A stretch of 64,000 nucleotides of DNA from Mangrovibrevibacter kandeliae (GTDB lineage Bacteria > Pseudomonadota > Alphaproteobacteria > Rhizobiales > Rhizobiaceae). Position numbers and translations under genes: made by a program. The notes beneath the pieces were generated by a model, which saw nothing but the letters and a program-made list of their open reading frames with translations, had not been told where the DNA came from and did no database searches. This document shows positions 18,558-26,892 of this stretch, in pieces. Positions within the stretch are counted from its first letter, which is position 1, and each line of letters starts with the position of its first letter. Where the stretch lies: the NCBI RefSeq assembly GCF_024519155.1, contig NZ_JANIFJ010000001.1:868001-932000 (forward strand). The letters are read 5' to 3'.

Positions 18558-19394
18558 TTACGATTGCTCTCCGGCGAGGGCAACAACGCGGCTCGTCGCG
18601 CCGCCTGCTTTGGCGAGAACGGGGCTGAGGCGTGACATGGTTGCCTCAGCTTCGGCGGCGAAGGTGTAGGGCGGATTGACCACGACGAGGCCGGAGCCGA
18701 CCAGCCGCTCGTCGGCCGAGGGGGCCTCGCGCAGGAACTCGGCGACCACGATCTTCGCAATGCCGCTCGACGACAGGCGGTCGAGGAAGCGGCGGTGCTC
18801 CGCAGCGCGCTTGATCGGGTACCACAGCGCATAGACGCCGCCGGCCCAGCGCCGCTGAGCTCCGACCAACCCGTCGACGAGGCGGTCGTACTCGCCCGGC
18901 TGCTCGAAGGGCGGATCGACCAGCACCAGGCCGCGCCGCTCCTTCGGCGGCAGGTGGGCCCCGAGAGCGAGCCAGCCGTCGAGCTCGATCGCCTTGACCT
19001 GGTGGTCGCCGGCGAAGACAGCCGCAAGCGCGCCGGCGTCGACCGGATGCAGCTCATAAGCCGAGAGACGGTCCTGCGGCCGCAGCAGGCGGCGGGCGAG
19101 CAGGGGCGAGCCCGGATAGCGGTCGTTGCCGAGCGAGCGGACGACGTCGAGATAGGGTTGCAGCAGCGGATCCGCGGCCGCGGGCGAGGCGAGGAGGGCG
19201 CCGATCCCCGCCCTGTGTTCGCCCGTTCGGCCGGCCTCCTCGGCGGTGAGGTCATAGAGGCCGCGTCCGGCATGGGTATCGAACACCCGGAACGGCTTGT
19301 CCTTGGTCTTCAGATATTCGATCAGCCGGGTCAGCAGCGCGTGCTTGACGACGTCGGCGAAGTTTCCGGCATGGAAGGCGTGGCGGTAATTCAA
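18558..19394 (-). CDS. rlmJ: 23S rRNA (adenine(2030)-N(6))-methyltransferase RlmJ
   Basis: SAM-dependent methylation of A2030 in 23S rRNA. The 278 residues begin, from a TTG at 19394, with the near-invariant NYRHAFHAGNFADVVKH. They contain VFDTHAGRGLYDL (SAM site), the catalytic DPPF phrase (VLVDPPFEQPGEYDR) and WYPIK. Although the frame continues upstream to 20660, that part is antisense to the Old Yellow Enzyme gene and is not coding. The TTG start is supported only by alignment with the family N-terminus. Confidence 0.93.
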   Translation of the reverse strand: MNYRHAFHAGNFADVVKHALLTRLIEYLKTKDKPFRVFDTHAGRGLYDLTAEEAGRTGEHRAGIGALLASPAAADPLLQPYLDVVRSLGNDRYPGSPLLARRLLRPQDRLSAYELHPVDAGALAAVFAGDHQVKAIELDGWLALGAHLPPKERRGLVLVDPPFEQPGEYDRLVDGLVGAQRRWAGGVYALWYPIKRAAEHRRFLDRLSSSGIAKIVVAEFLREAPSADERLVGSGLVVVNPPYTFAAEAEATMSRLSPVLAKAGGATSRVVALAGEQS

Positions 19395-19413
19395 CAGATG
19401 CTCCGGCGAACGC

Positions 19414-19428
19414 TGAACGGACTGTTCA
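19414..19428. promoter_or_regulatory. Palindrome TGAAC-N5-GTTCA between divergent rlmJ and ene-reductase gene
   Basis: A perfect 5+5 inverted repeat with a 5-base centre lies 20 bases upstream of rlmJ and 90 bases upstream of the Old Yellow Enzyme start. It could be an operator of a TetR- or MarR-type regulator. No -35/-10 pair was found beside it. Confidence 0.3.
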
Positions 19429-19517
19429 CCGCATCGCCGGCGAACCACCCGTCGCAGCCTCCCATGTAGCAGGCGGGTCGCCTCCGCGGCCACCGATCTC
19501 AAGATAAGGACTTCCCG

Positions 19518-20624
19518 ATGGCGACCTCGAAGCTCTTCGAGCCGATCGATCTCGGCCCCATCCGCCTGGCCAACCGCGTGGTGATGGCGCCGCTGACCCG
19601 CAGCCGCGCCCATGAGGCCGGTAAACCGAACGATCTCCATGTTGAATACTATCGCCAGCGCGCCAGCGCCGGCCTGATCGTCACCGAGGCGACAAACATC
19701 TCTCCGGAGGGCCGCGGCTACGCCTATACCCCAGGCATCTTCTCGCCTGAGCAGGTCGAGGGCTGGAAGAAGGTGACGGACGCGGTGCACGCGGAAGGCG
19801 GCAAGATCGTGGTGCAGCTCTGGCACGTCGGGCGCATCTCGCACCCGGACCTGCAGCCGGGCGGTGCGATGCCGGTGGCCCCCTCGGCGGTGCGGCCGGA
19901 CATGAAGGCCTTCACCGAGGACGGCTTCAAGGACGCTGTCGCGCCCCGCGTACTCGAGAAGAGCGAGCTGCCGCGCGTCGTCGACGACTACGTGAAGGCG
20001 GCCGAGAACGCCAAGGCGGCCGGCTTCGACGGTGTCGAGATCCATTCGGCCAATGGCTACCTCCTGCACCAGTTCCTGGCCGACAAGACCAACAAGCGCG
20101 AGGACGAATACGGTGGCTCGATCGAGAACCGCATGCGCTTCCCGCTGGAGGTCGTGGACGCGGTCGTCGGCGTGTGGGGCCCGGAGCGCACCGGCATCCG
20201 GATTTCGCCCGTCAGCCCGGCCAACGACATCGACGACAGCAATCCCGGCCCGCTGTTCACCGCCTACACGCAGGAGCTGTCGAAGCGTGGACTGGTCTAC
20301 CTCCACGTCATCGAAGGCGCCACGCAGGGCGACCGCGATCCGAAGGGCTTCAAGTCCTGGGACCTGAAGCAGCACTTCTCCGGCCTCTACATGGCCAACA
20401 ACAACTATGACCGGCAGCTCGCCTTCGATCGCATCGAGAAGGGCGAGACCGACCTCGTCTGCTTCGGCCGGCCGTTCATCGCCAATCCCGACGTGGTGGC
20501 CCGCCTGAAGGTTGGCGCGCCCTTCGCCGAAGGTCCGCGCGAGACCTGGTATGGCGGCGGCGCGGAAGGCTACACCGACTATCCGGCGCTGACGCCCGAG
20601 GAGATCGCGCGCTACGCCGCCTGA
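19518..20624 (+). CDS. Alkene reductase, Old Yellow Enzyme family (NemA-like)
   Basis: FMN-dependent ene-reductase that uses NAD(P)H to reduce activated C=C bonds and, in relatives such as NemA, nitroesters and N-ethylmaleimide. The 368-residue TIM barrel starts KLFEPIDLGPIRLANRVVMAPLTR. The substrate-binding His/Asn pair HSAN is at about 175-178, and the phrase KREDEYGGSIENR and a C-terminal FMN phosphate site (LVCFGRPFIANPD) are present. AAGGAC lies 8 bases before the ATG at 19518. Physiological substrate unknown. Confidence 0.95.
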   Translation: MATSKLFEPIDLGPIRLANRVVMAPLTRSRAHEAGKPNDLHVEYYRQRASAGLIVTEATNISPEGRGYAYTPGIFSPEQVEGWKKVTDAVHAEGGKIVVQLWHVGRISHPDLQPGGAMPVAPSAVRPDMKAFTEDGFKDAVAPRVLEKSELPRVVDDYVKAAENAKAAGFDGVEIHSANGYLLHQFLADKTNKREDEYGGSIENRMRFPLEVVDAVVGVWGPERTGIRISPVSPANDIDDSNPGPLFTAYTQELSKRGLVYLHVIEGATQGDRDPKGFKSWDLKQHFSGLYMANNNYDRQLAFDRIEKGETDLVCFGRPFIANPDVVARLKVGAPFAEGPRETWYGGGAEGYTDYPALTPEEIARYAA

Positions 20625-20778
20625 CCCGGCGAAGCGCGAGGATCGGGAGGGGCCGGACAATGCTTCGGCCCCTTCTGCGTCGCGGCCGGCCCACGGTGTT
20701 CATTGCCTCAGCGGGATTGATGGCTGCGACAACGCAAAAGAATTGGGCCGCGGCCGCGCTTCGCGGTAATGCTGGCTG

Positions 20779-22929
20779 ATGAACAAGCCGCTCGACACCG
20801 CTTTCGGCCACACCGCCTGTCCGCACGACTGCCCTTCGAGCTGCGCGCTCGAGGTGGAACTGCTCGACGAGCGCACGATCGGCCGGGTGCGCGGATCCGC
20901 CGCCAACAGCTACACGGCCGGCGTGATCTGCGCGAAGGTCGCCCGCTATGCCGAGCGGGTGCATCACCCCGATCGCATCCTGACCCCGCTGCAGCGTGTC
21001 GGCGCCAAGGGCGCGAGTGAATGGCGGCCGATCTCGTGGGACGACGCACTCGACCTCGTCGCCGAGAAGTTCCTCGAGGCCGAACTCCGCCACGGCGCCG
21101 AAGCCGTCTGGCCCTACTACTATGCCGGCACGATGGGACAGGTGCAGCGCGACGGGATCAACCGCCTGCGGCACGCCAAGGGCTACTCGAACCAGTTCGA
21201 TTCGATCTGCACCAATCCGGCCTGGACCGGCTGGTTCGCCGGCGCGGGCGCGATGACCGGCGTCGACCCGCGGGAGATGGCGAAGTCCGACTGCGTCGTG
21301 ATCTGGGGCACCAATGCGGTGGCGACGCAGGTCAACGTGATGACCCACGCGGTGCGGGCCCGCAAGGAGCGGGGCGCGAGGATCGTCGTCGTCGACATCT
21401 ACGACAACGCCACCATGCAGCAGGCCGACCTCGCGCTGAAGCTGAAGCCGGGCACCGACGCCGCGCTCGCCTGCGCGGTGATGCATGTCGCTTTTCGCGA
21501 CGGCACGGCCGATCGCGCCTATCTCGCCGACTTCACCGACGATCCGGCCGGGCTCGAGGCCCATCTGTCGAGCCGCGGGCCGGACTGGGCGGCGGCGATC
21601 ACCGGCCTGTCCGTCGCCGAGATCGAGGCCTTCGCTGCGCTGGTCGGCCACACGCCGAAGACCTTCTTCCGGCTCGGCTACGGCTTCACCCGCCAGCGCA
21701 ACGGCGCAGTCGCCATGCACGCGGCGTTGTCGGTGCCCGCGGTCTTCGGCCATTGGCGGCACGAAGGCGGCGGCGCCTTCCACTCGAACTCCGGGATCTT
21801 CAAGCTCGACAAGCGCGAGATCACCGGCGCGGCGCTGGCCGACCCGTCGGTGCGCTGGCTCGACCAGTCGCGCATCGGCGCGGTGCTCACCGGCGATGCC
21901 GGGGCACTGTCGAACGGCCCGCCGGTGACGGCGATGCTCGTGCAGAACACCAATCCGGCCAATGTCTGCCCGGAGCAGCGCCGCGTCGTGGAGGGACTGT
22001 CGCGCGACGACCTCTTCGTCTGCGTCCACGAGCAGTTCATGACGGATACGGCCAAACTCGCCGATCTCGTGCTGCCGGCGGCGACCTTCCTCGAATATGA
22101 CGACATCTACCGCGGCGGCGGCCACAGCCACGTCCTGTTCGGGCCGAAGCTGATCGAGGCGCCGGGCGAGGCGCGCACCAACCACTTCGTCATCGAGGCG
22201 CTGGCGCGCCGGCTCGGCGTGTCCGACCGGCCGGGCTTCGGCCTCACCGAGCGCCAGCTGATCGACAACATGCTGAAGGCAAGCGGCTACGAAGGCCTCG
22301 TCGCGCTGGAATCGGAGCACTTCACCGATCGGCAGCCCGACTTTGACACCGCGCATTTCCTGAACGGTTTCCCCTGGCCGCGCGGGCGTTACCGCTTTCG
22401 GCCGGATTGGGCGGAGAGCCCGGCGCCGAACAAGCCGCCGGCCGCGCTCGGGCTGCAGGGGCCGGCGGAGGCGCTGCCGACCTTTCCGGATCACGTCGAG
22501 CTGTGCGAGGCGGTGGACGGGGCGCACCCCTACAAGCTCGCGACCGCGCCGGCCCGCAACTTCCTGAATTCGAGCTTTGCCGAGACGCCGGGCTCGCGCC
22601 GGCGCGAGGGCCGGCCGGAGCTGATGATCCACCCGGAGGACGCGGCCGCGCTCGGCGTCGAGGACGGCGGCCTCGTCGAGATCGGCAACCGGCGCGGCGA
22701 CCTGCGCCTGCACGCGCGTCTCACCGAGGTGGTCCGGCCGGGCACGCTGGTGCACGAAGGCCTCTGGCCGAACACCGCGTTCGAGGGCGGCGAGGGAATC
22801 AACGTCCTCACCTCGGCCGACCCGGTGGCGCCCTACGGCGGCGCGGCGCTGCATGACACGGCCGTGTGGGTGCGGCCGGTGAGATCGCACGTCGGCGCGG
22901 ATGACGCGCTCGCGCTCGAAGCGATCTGA
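20779..22929 (+). CDS. Molybdopterin-dependent oxidoreductase (Fe4S4-containing, DMSO reductase family)
   Basis: The 716 residues begin with an N-terminal Fe4S4-binding cysteine set (CPHDCPSSC and then GVICAK at about 46-50), followed by the molybdopterin oxidoreductase domain (WDDALDLVAEKF, VIWGTNAVATQVN, FRLGYGFTRQ, MLVQNTNPANVCPEQ) and a C-terminal dinucleotide-binding domain (MIHPEDAAALGVEDG). No Tat signal is visible, so it is probably cytoplasmic. Formate dehydrogenase, nitrate reductase and thiosulfate reductase are relatives, but the specific substrate cannot be told here and no partner subunits are adjacent. It depends on the moaDE pathway also present in the window. Confidence 0.92.
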   Translation: MNKPLDTAFGHTACPHDCPSSCALEVELLDERTIGRVRGSAANSYTAGVICAKVARYAERVHHPDRILTPLQRVGAKGASEWRPISWDDALDLVAEKFLEAELRHGAEAVWPYYYAGTMGQVQRDGINRLRHAKGYSNQFDSICTNPAWTGWFAGAGAMTGVDPREMAKSDCVVIWGTNAVATQVNVMTHAVRARKERGARIVVVDIYDNATMQQADLALKLKPGTDAALACAVMHVAFRDGTADRAYLADFTDDPAGLEAHLSSRGPDWAAAITGLSVAEIEAFAALVGHTPKTFFRLGYGFTRQRNGAVAMHAALSVPAVFGHWRHEGGGAFHSNSGIFKLDKREITGAALADPSVRWLDQSRIGAVLTGDAGALSNGPPVTAMLVQNTNPANVCPEQRRVVEGLSRDDLFVCVHEQFMTDTAKLADLVLPAATFLEYDDIYRGGGHSHVLFGPKLIEAPGEARTNHFVIEALARRLGVSDRPGFGLTERQLIDNMLKASGYEGLVALESEHFTDRQPDFDTAHFLNGFPWPRGRYRFRPDWAESPAPNKPPAALGLQGPAEALPTFPDHVELCEAVDGAHPYKLATAPARNFLNSSFAETPGSRRREGRPELMIHPEDAAALGVEDGGLVEIGNRRGDLRLHARLTEVVRPGTLVHEGLWPNTAFEGGEGINVLTSADPVAPYGGAALHDTAVWVRPVRSHVGADDALALEAI

Positions 22930-23262
22930 GCCGGTCGACGAGTCCGAGATCCGGCGCCGCATCGGAGCCTGTGCTGCCGGTGCGCCCCGCCCGAAGGCCT
23001 TCCGCCGCGCCTGTCACGCCGCGGATTTCGGAAGGGATGGCGGGCGCGGGGAGCCGCGCGAGCCGCCGAAGTGCAGCGGTTCTGGCTGTGGCCTTGCGAG
23101 TCCGGCGAAAACGCTCCATATTAGGGGTATCGATGAGATGGCCGGATCTCCGGGCCTCGCACTGTTCACCGGTGCTCCGTTCAAGACGTCTCTCCTCTTT
23201 AATCGATGAAAAACGGTCCATTCGCGTGGGCCAGTCGCTACTTGTTCGAGAAAGGGTTTCCC
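22930..23262 (+). promoter_or_regulatory. Cold-shock gene promoter and long leader
   Basis: This 333-base stretch has no credible ORF. A candidate sigma-70 promoter is TTGCGA (23094-23099), 17 bases, CATATT (23117-23122). Transcription from near 23130 would give a leader of about 130 bases before the csp ATG, which fits cspA-type long 5' leaders that refold in the cold. AAAGGG lies just before the start codon. The first 160 bases are unassigned. Confidence 0.45.
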
Positions 23263-23475
23263 ATGGCTACGGGAACCGTGAAGTGGTTCAACGCAACGAA
23301 GGGCTACGGCTTCATCGCCCCCGATGACGGCGGCGCCGATGCGTTCGTGCATATCAGCGCCGTCGAGCGCGCCGGTCTCGGCGAGCTGAAGGACGGGCAG
23401 AAGGTCTCCTTCGAGCTGGTCGCCGATCGGCGCACCGGCAAGCTGTCGGCCGACAAGCTGGCGCTCGCCGGCTGA
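23263..23475 (+). CDS. Cold-shock protein
   Basis: Single-domain OB-fold RNA chaperone of 70 residues. It has both nucleic-acid-binding motifs, RNP1 (KGYGFI) and RNP2 (AFVHI), and the standard N-terminus [10 protein letters not shown]. It melts mRNA secondary structure in the cold or in stationary phase. The ATG at 23263 is chosen over 23206 because of the family N-terminus and a GGG-rich ribosome site. Which csp paralogue it is cannot be decided. Confidence 0.97.
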   Translation: MATGTVKWFNATKGYGFIAPDDGGADAFVHISAVERAGLGELKDGQKVSFELVADRRTGKLSADKLALAG

Positions 23476-23481
23476 TCCTTT

Positions 23482-23504
23482 GCCCGCGGCCCTGCGCCGC
23501 GGGC
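23482..23504 (+). terminator. Hairpin after the cold-shock gene
   Basis: GCCCGCGGC and its exact complement form a 9-bp stem with a 5-base loop, starting 7 bases after the csp stop. There is no T-run, so termination may be partial and read through toward the small ORF and rpsU is possible. Confidence 0.5.
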
Positions 23505-23587
23505 CGCCGCGCCGGATGCGGATCGACCACGGATGAACTGGCGATGCGCAGCTCCGGCGAGGCACAGACAGAAGAGAGGTAGCATCC

Positions 23588-23821
23588 ATGAGCGACAAGA
23601 CGTCCGGCTCCGGCCGCGCGGCCGGGGTGTTTCCGCAGCAGTCGGACCGGCACGAGAAGGGCTCTGCGATGGGGCTCATCAAGGCCGATGCCGAAGCGAC
23701 GCAGGCCAAGACGGCGCGCCTGAAGGCCTTGCGCATCGCGCGCGACGCCGCGGCGCCGGCGGCCGAACCGAAGCCGAAGGCGCGCCGTCCGCGCGCATCC
23801 AAGGCGCGTCAGAGCGCCTGA
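23588..23821 (+). CDS. Small basic protein of unknown function
   Basis: A 77-residue ORF between csp and rpsU. AGAGAGG lies 9 bases before its ATG. The N-terminal 27 residues are polar (Ser/Gly/Arg). A middle segment (MGLIKADAEATQAKTARLKALRIARDAA) is predicted to be helical and charged, and the tail is Lys/Arg/Ala/Pro-rich (pI clearly basic). No domain is recognised. The composition suggests nucleic-acid or ribosome association, but that is inference. The position upstream of rpsU on the same strand supports it being real. Confidence 0.6.
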   Translation: MSDKTSGSGRAAGVFPQQSDRHEKGSAMGLIKADAEATQAKTARLKALRIARDAAAPAAEPKPKARRPRASKARQSA

Positions 23822-23917
23822 GCAGGATCCGAATGGATCGACTGCGCCCCGTGGAGGAGCGCAATCAAACCGGTGCCGCGTCCGGATCAGTCCGGACGGC
23901 GCCACTAAGGAGACGAC

Positions 23918-24163
23918 TTGCAAGTTCTGGTTCGCGACAACAACATTGATCAGGCGCTGCGCGTCCTGAAGAAGAAGCTGCAGCGCGAGGGCGTGTTCCG
24001 CGAAATGAAGGCGCGTCGCGCCTACGAGAAGCCGTCCGAGCGGCGCGCTCGCGAGAAGCAGGAAGCGGTGCGTCGCGCCCGCAAGACCGCGCGCAAGCAG
24101 GCGCAGCGCGAAGGCCTGATTCCGGGGCCGAAGCGCAAGGCAGCGCCCGGCCGCGGCCGTTAA
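23918..24163 (+). CDS. rpsU: 30S ribosomal protein S21
   Basis: Small-subunit protein near the anti-Shine-Dalgarno end of 16S rRNA. The 81 residues show the S21 core ([40 protein letters not shown]) and a lysine/arginine-rich tail. The start is a TTG at 23918, preceded at a good distance by an almost perfect ribosome-binding site (TAAGGAGA). No ATG is available at the family N-terminus. A rare start codon on a ribosomal-protein gene may limit its expression. Confidence 0.96.
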   Translation: MQVLVRDNNIDQALRVLKKKLQREGVFREMKARRAYEKPSERRAREKQEAVRRARKTARKQAQREGLIPGPKRKAAPGRGR

Positions 24164-24387
24164 GACAGCGGACCTTCGGGGACGCCGCTTCCAGACGCGC
24201 GTCCTCGCGTTCGTCATCATCGCCTGTCGGGCTTCGCTGTGTCCCCTCGCATCGGGACGCGGTGGTGGTGTGACGCGCGATAGGCCTTGGTCCGCCGCCC
24301 GCGGTTTCGCGTGCGGATTTCGTGCGCCGCCGAATCGCCCGTCTTCCCGGAGGCCGATTGCCTGCCGGTGCGGCTGCGGCCACCCGG

Positions 24388-25935
24388 TCAGATCCGCGTC
24401 GCCGTCGCCATGTCGGCGAGGTCGAGTTCCTCCTCCAGGCGATGGAAGGCTTCGTCGCCAATCTCGCCATTCCGGCGCAGCGTGAGGAGCTTCTGACGCC
24501 GCCGGGCGAGTGCCTCCGCCCGGAGCGCCTTGATCGGAAAGCTCGGGCGTCCGTCGCCCGCCGTCGCATCGGCGGCGAAGTCCCGCTCCCTTACCAGTTC
24601 CGCGCGCACCGCCGCCGCTTCCTGGTCCGAGCGCGCCTCCAGCGCCTTCATCGCAGCCTCGGCCGTGCGGACGCGGGCCCGGCGCACCTCCGCATCCACC
24701 GTGTCGTCCGGCGCAAAGCGCAGCATCATCACCAGCGGGCGCAGCGTCAGGCCCTGGATCAGGAGCGTGCCGAGCGTCACCGCGAAGGCGGCGAACAGCA
24801 GCATGCCGCGTTCGGGAAAGTCGCCGGGCAGCGCGAGCGCCGTGGCGAAGGTGACGATGCCGCGTGTGCCTGCCCATCCGATCACCAGCCCGGTGCGCCA
24901 ACTCGGCAGTCCGTCGTCGCGCGGCTCGCCCGGCAATCGGCGGGTGTAGCGCTGGGCGTAGAGCGCGGCGGCCATGGTCCAGAGCAGACGCACGAGGATC
25001 ACCGTCGCCAGCACCGCGCCGCCGACTTCGATCCAGCGCCCGATCTCCCCCGGCTTGGCCTGCGCGATCACCGGCCCGAGCTCCAGGCCGATCAGCAGGA
25101 AGGCGAGGACGTTGAGGACGACGACCGTCGTGTCCCAGACGGCATAGGAGGGAACCCGCATGCGCGCCGGCATGTAGGCCCGGCCCGAGCGGGCGAGATA
25201 CATGGCGTAGCCGACGACTGTCAGGATCGGCGACAGTCCGAGCCGTTCGGCCAGCACCCAGACGCCGAAGGTCGTGACGAACTGCAGGATGATGGAGGTC
25301 GGCGGATCCTCGATCAGCGGGATCAGACGGCCGGTGACCCAGCCGAGGAGCGGCCCGGCGGCTGTGCTGACGACGACCGAGAGCAGGAACGCCGGCGCCA
25401 CCACCTCGGCGCCGACCGAGCCGCCGGCGGCCACCGCAGCCACGGCGAGTCGGTAGATCAGGAGCGTCGACGCGTCGTTGAGCAGCGCCTCGCCGTTGAG
25501 GATCACCGCCAGACGATGCGGCAGCTTCAAGTCTCGAAGCACCGTCGTCGCGGCGACCGCGTCCGGTGGCGCGACGATCGCGCCGATGGCGATCGCGGCA
25601 GCGGTCGGCAGGCCGGGCGTCATCCACTGCACGACCCAGGCGACGGCCGCCGTGGTGAGACCCACGGCGACCAGCGCGAGCGACAGCACCGGCTTCCAGT
25701 GGTGCCTGAGGTCGCGCAGCGAGGTGTCGTAGGCGGCATCGAGCAGAACGGGCGCGACGAACAGCGCGAGCACGAGATCCGGGTCGAGCGCGAGACCGAG
25801 GTCGATCGGTGCGAACGCCACGGCAGCGCCGGCGATCGCGAGCAGCACCGGATAGGGCAGGTGCCAGCGTCGGGCGGCGCCGAGCAGCAGCACCGCCACT
25901 GCCAGCATGACGAGGATGGTTTCGAAGACGGCCAT
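24388..25935 (-). CDS. Na+/H+ antiporter, CPA1 family
   Basis: Inner-membrane monovalent cation/proton antiporter of 515 residues, with about 12 membrane helices in the first 400 residues and a soluble, charged C-terminal tail. Family phrases are FVAPVLLDAAYDT, IVAPPDAVAATTVL (ion-site Asp region), ILNGEALLNDASTLLIYR and GWAGTRGIVTFATALALP. The C-terminal part (EAAMKALEARSDQEAAAVRA) looks like a helical regulatory tail. The ATG at 25935 opens with the first helix (ETILVMLAVAVLLL). A longer frame to 26154 is not hydrophobic and overlaps the next promoter. Confidence 0.93.
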   Translation of the reverse strand: MAVFETILVMLAVAVLLLGAARRWHLPYPVLLAIAGAAVAFAPIDLGLALDPDLVLALFVAPVLLDAAYDTSLRDLRHHWKPVLSLALVAVGLTTAAVAWVVQWMTPGLPTAAAIAIGAIVAPPDAVAATTVLRDLKLPHRLAVILNGEALLNDASTLLIYRLAVAAVAAGGSVGAEVVAPAFLLSVVVSTAAGPLLGWVTGRLIPLIEDPPTSIILQFVTTFGVWVLAERLGLSPILTVVGYAMYLARSGRAYMPARMRVPSYAVWDTTVVVLNVLAFLLIGLELGPVIAQAKPGEIGRWIEVGGAVLATVILVRLLWTMAAALYAQRYTRRLPGEPRDDGLPSWRTGLVIGWAGTRGIVTFATALALPGDFPERGMLLFAAFAVTLGTLLIQGLTLRPLVMMLRFAPDDTVDAEVRRARVRTAEAAMKALEARSDQEAAAVRAELVRERDFAADATAGDGRPSFPIKALRAEALARRRQKLLTLRRNGEIGDEAFHRLEEELDLADMATATRI

Positions 25936-26062
25936 GAGGTTCCGCAGCGCAAAAAGGCAGCCATGATGTGCAGTCCGCCGCGTGGAAGTCGAGCCCGTCT
26001 CGCATGGTTCGCGAACCCGCCTCGGCGAGCGCCGTGAATTCGGGCCGGCGCATGGAAAGCAT

Positions 26063-26091
26063 CTTCCACGGCGCGGGCAATCATGTATTAA
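26063..26091 (+). promoter_or_regulatory. Candidate promoter for the receiver/PAS gene
   Basis: CTTCCA at 26063, 17 bases, TATTAA at 26086, inside an AT-rich patch (TATTAAAAT) that is unusual for this window. Confidence 0.35.
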
Positions 26092-26138
26092 AATCGCGAT
26101 GTGAACGCTGAGCAATTGTGAGGCGCGAGCTGCGCGGT

Positions 26139-26867
26139 ATGCAGGAAGAGTCAAAGCAACGTCGGCAGATACTCATCGTCGAGGATAATCCGGGTGACGT
26201 AGAACTCGTCGAGGAATGGTTGGGCAGACCTTCCGGCGTGGACGTCGAGGTCGTGCATGCGGCGACGCTGAAGGAGGCATTGAGTCATCTTGCGCGTGGC
26301 CGCTTCGACGGCGTGCTTCTTGATCTCAACCTGCCGGATTCGAGCGGCGTGGCGTCGCTGAAGCAGGTCACGGCGCGATTTCCGCACGTCCCGCTCGTCG
26401 TTTACGCGGGCGCGCCGCACGGCGTGGCCTGGCGTGACGCAGCGCATGCCGCCTCGGTGATGGATGTGGTCGGCAAGAACGGCCGGGCGTCGCTCGAGAT
26501 CCCCGGCAGCGTCGAGGCCATGATTCAACTGTCCGCGCTGCGGCAGGAGCCGGATCCGCTGCTCGGTCTGCTCGAAGACACCATCGAGGCGGTGCTGGTG
26601 GCCGGACACGACGGTGAAGTCTTCTTCGTCAACGACGCGGCCTGCAGCCTCCTCGGGCAGACCCGCGAGCAGCTTCTCGGGCACAATCTCGGCTTCTCAG
26701 TCGCACCCGGCCGAAGCACCGAACTGGAGATCCTCAACGCCCGTGAGCCGGTGCGGGTCGAACTGCGGGTCGCGGCATGCGGCTGGCGCGATGGCCCGGC
26801 CTCGATTGCGCTGATCAACCGCAAGCCCGTGGGAACCGAGGCAAAGCACGCCGAGGATGCCGCCTGA
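26139..26867 (+). CDS. Response regulator receiver protein with PAS domain
   Basis: The 242-residue product has a receiver domain (about 10-130) with acidic pair Glu15-Asp16 in VEDN, phosphoacceptor Asp62 in LLDLNLPDSSG, and the conserved lysine in VVGKNG. A PAS-like segment follows (about 140-235, AVLVAGHDGEVFFVNDAACSLLG). There is no histidine kinase, GGDEF, EAL or DNA-binding output. It may act by protein contact in a phosphorelay. No kinase gene is adjacent. The ATG at 26139 is preferred, with a GTG at 26118 as the alternative. Confidence 0.88.
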   Translation: MQEESKQRRQILIVEDNPGDVELVEEWLGRPSGVDVEVVHAATLKEALSHLARGRFDGVLLDLNLPDSSGVASLKQVTARFPHVPLVVYAGAPHGVAWRDAAHAASVMDVVGKNGRASLEIPGSVEAMIQLSALRQEPDPLLGLLEDTIEAVLVAGHDGEVFFVNDAACSLLGQTREQLLGHNLGFSVAPGRSTELEILNAREPVRVELRVAACGWRDGPASIALINRKPVGTEAKHAEDAA

Positions 26868-26892
26868 CCGCTCGCACCAGCCGCAGAGCGCG

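Noticed and set aside
18558-20660. 700-residue minus-strand ORF
   Set aside because: Only the last 278 residues are RlmJ. The upstream part is antisense to the Old Yellow Enzyme gene and has no ribosome site.
20476-22962. 828-residue minus-strand ORF
   Set aside because: It lies antisense to the molybdoenzyme gene and has shadow-type composition.
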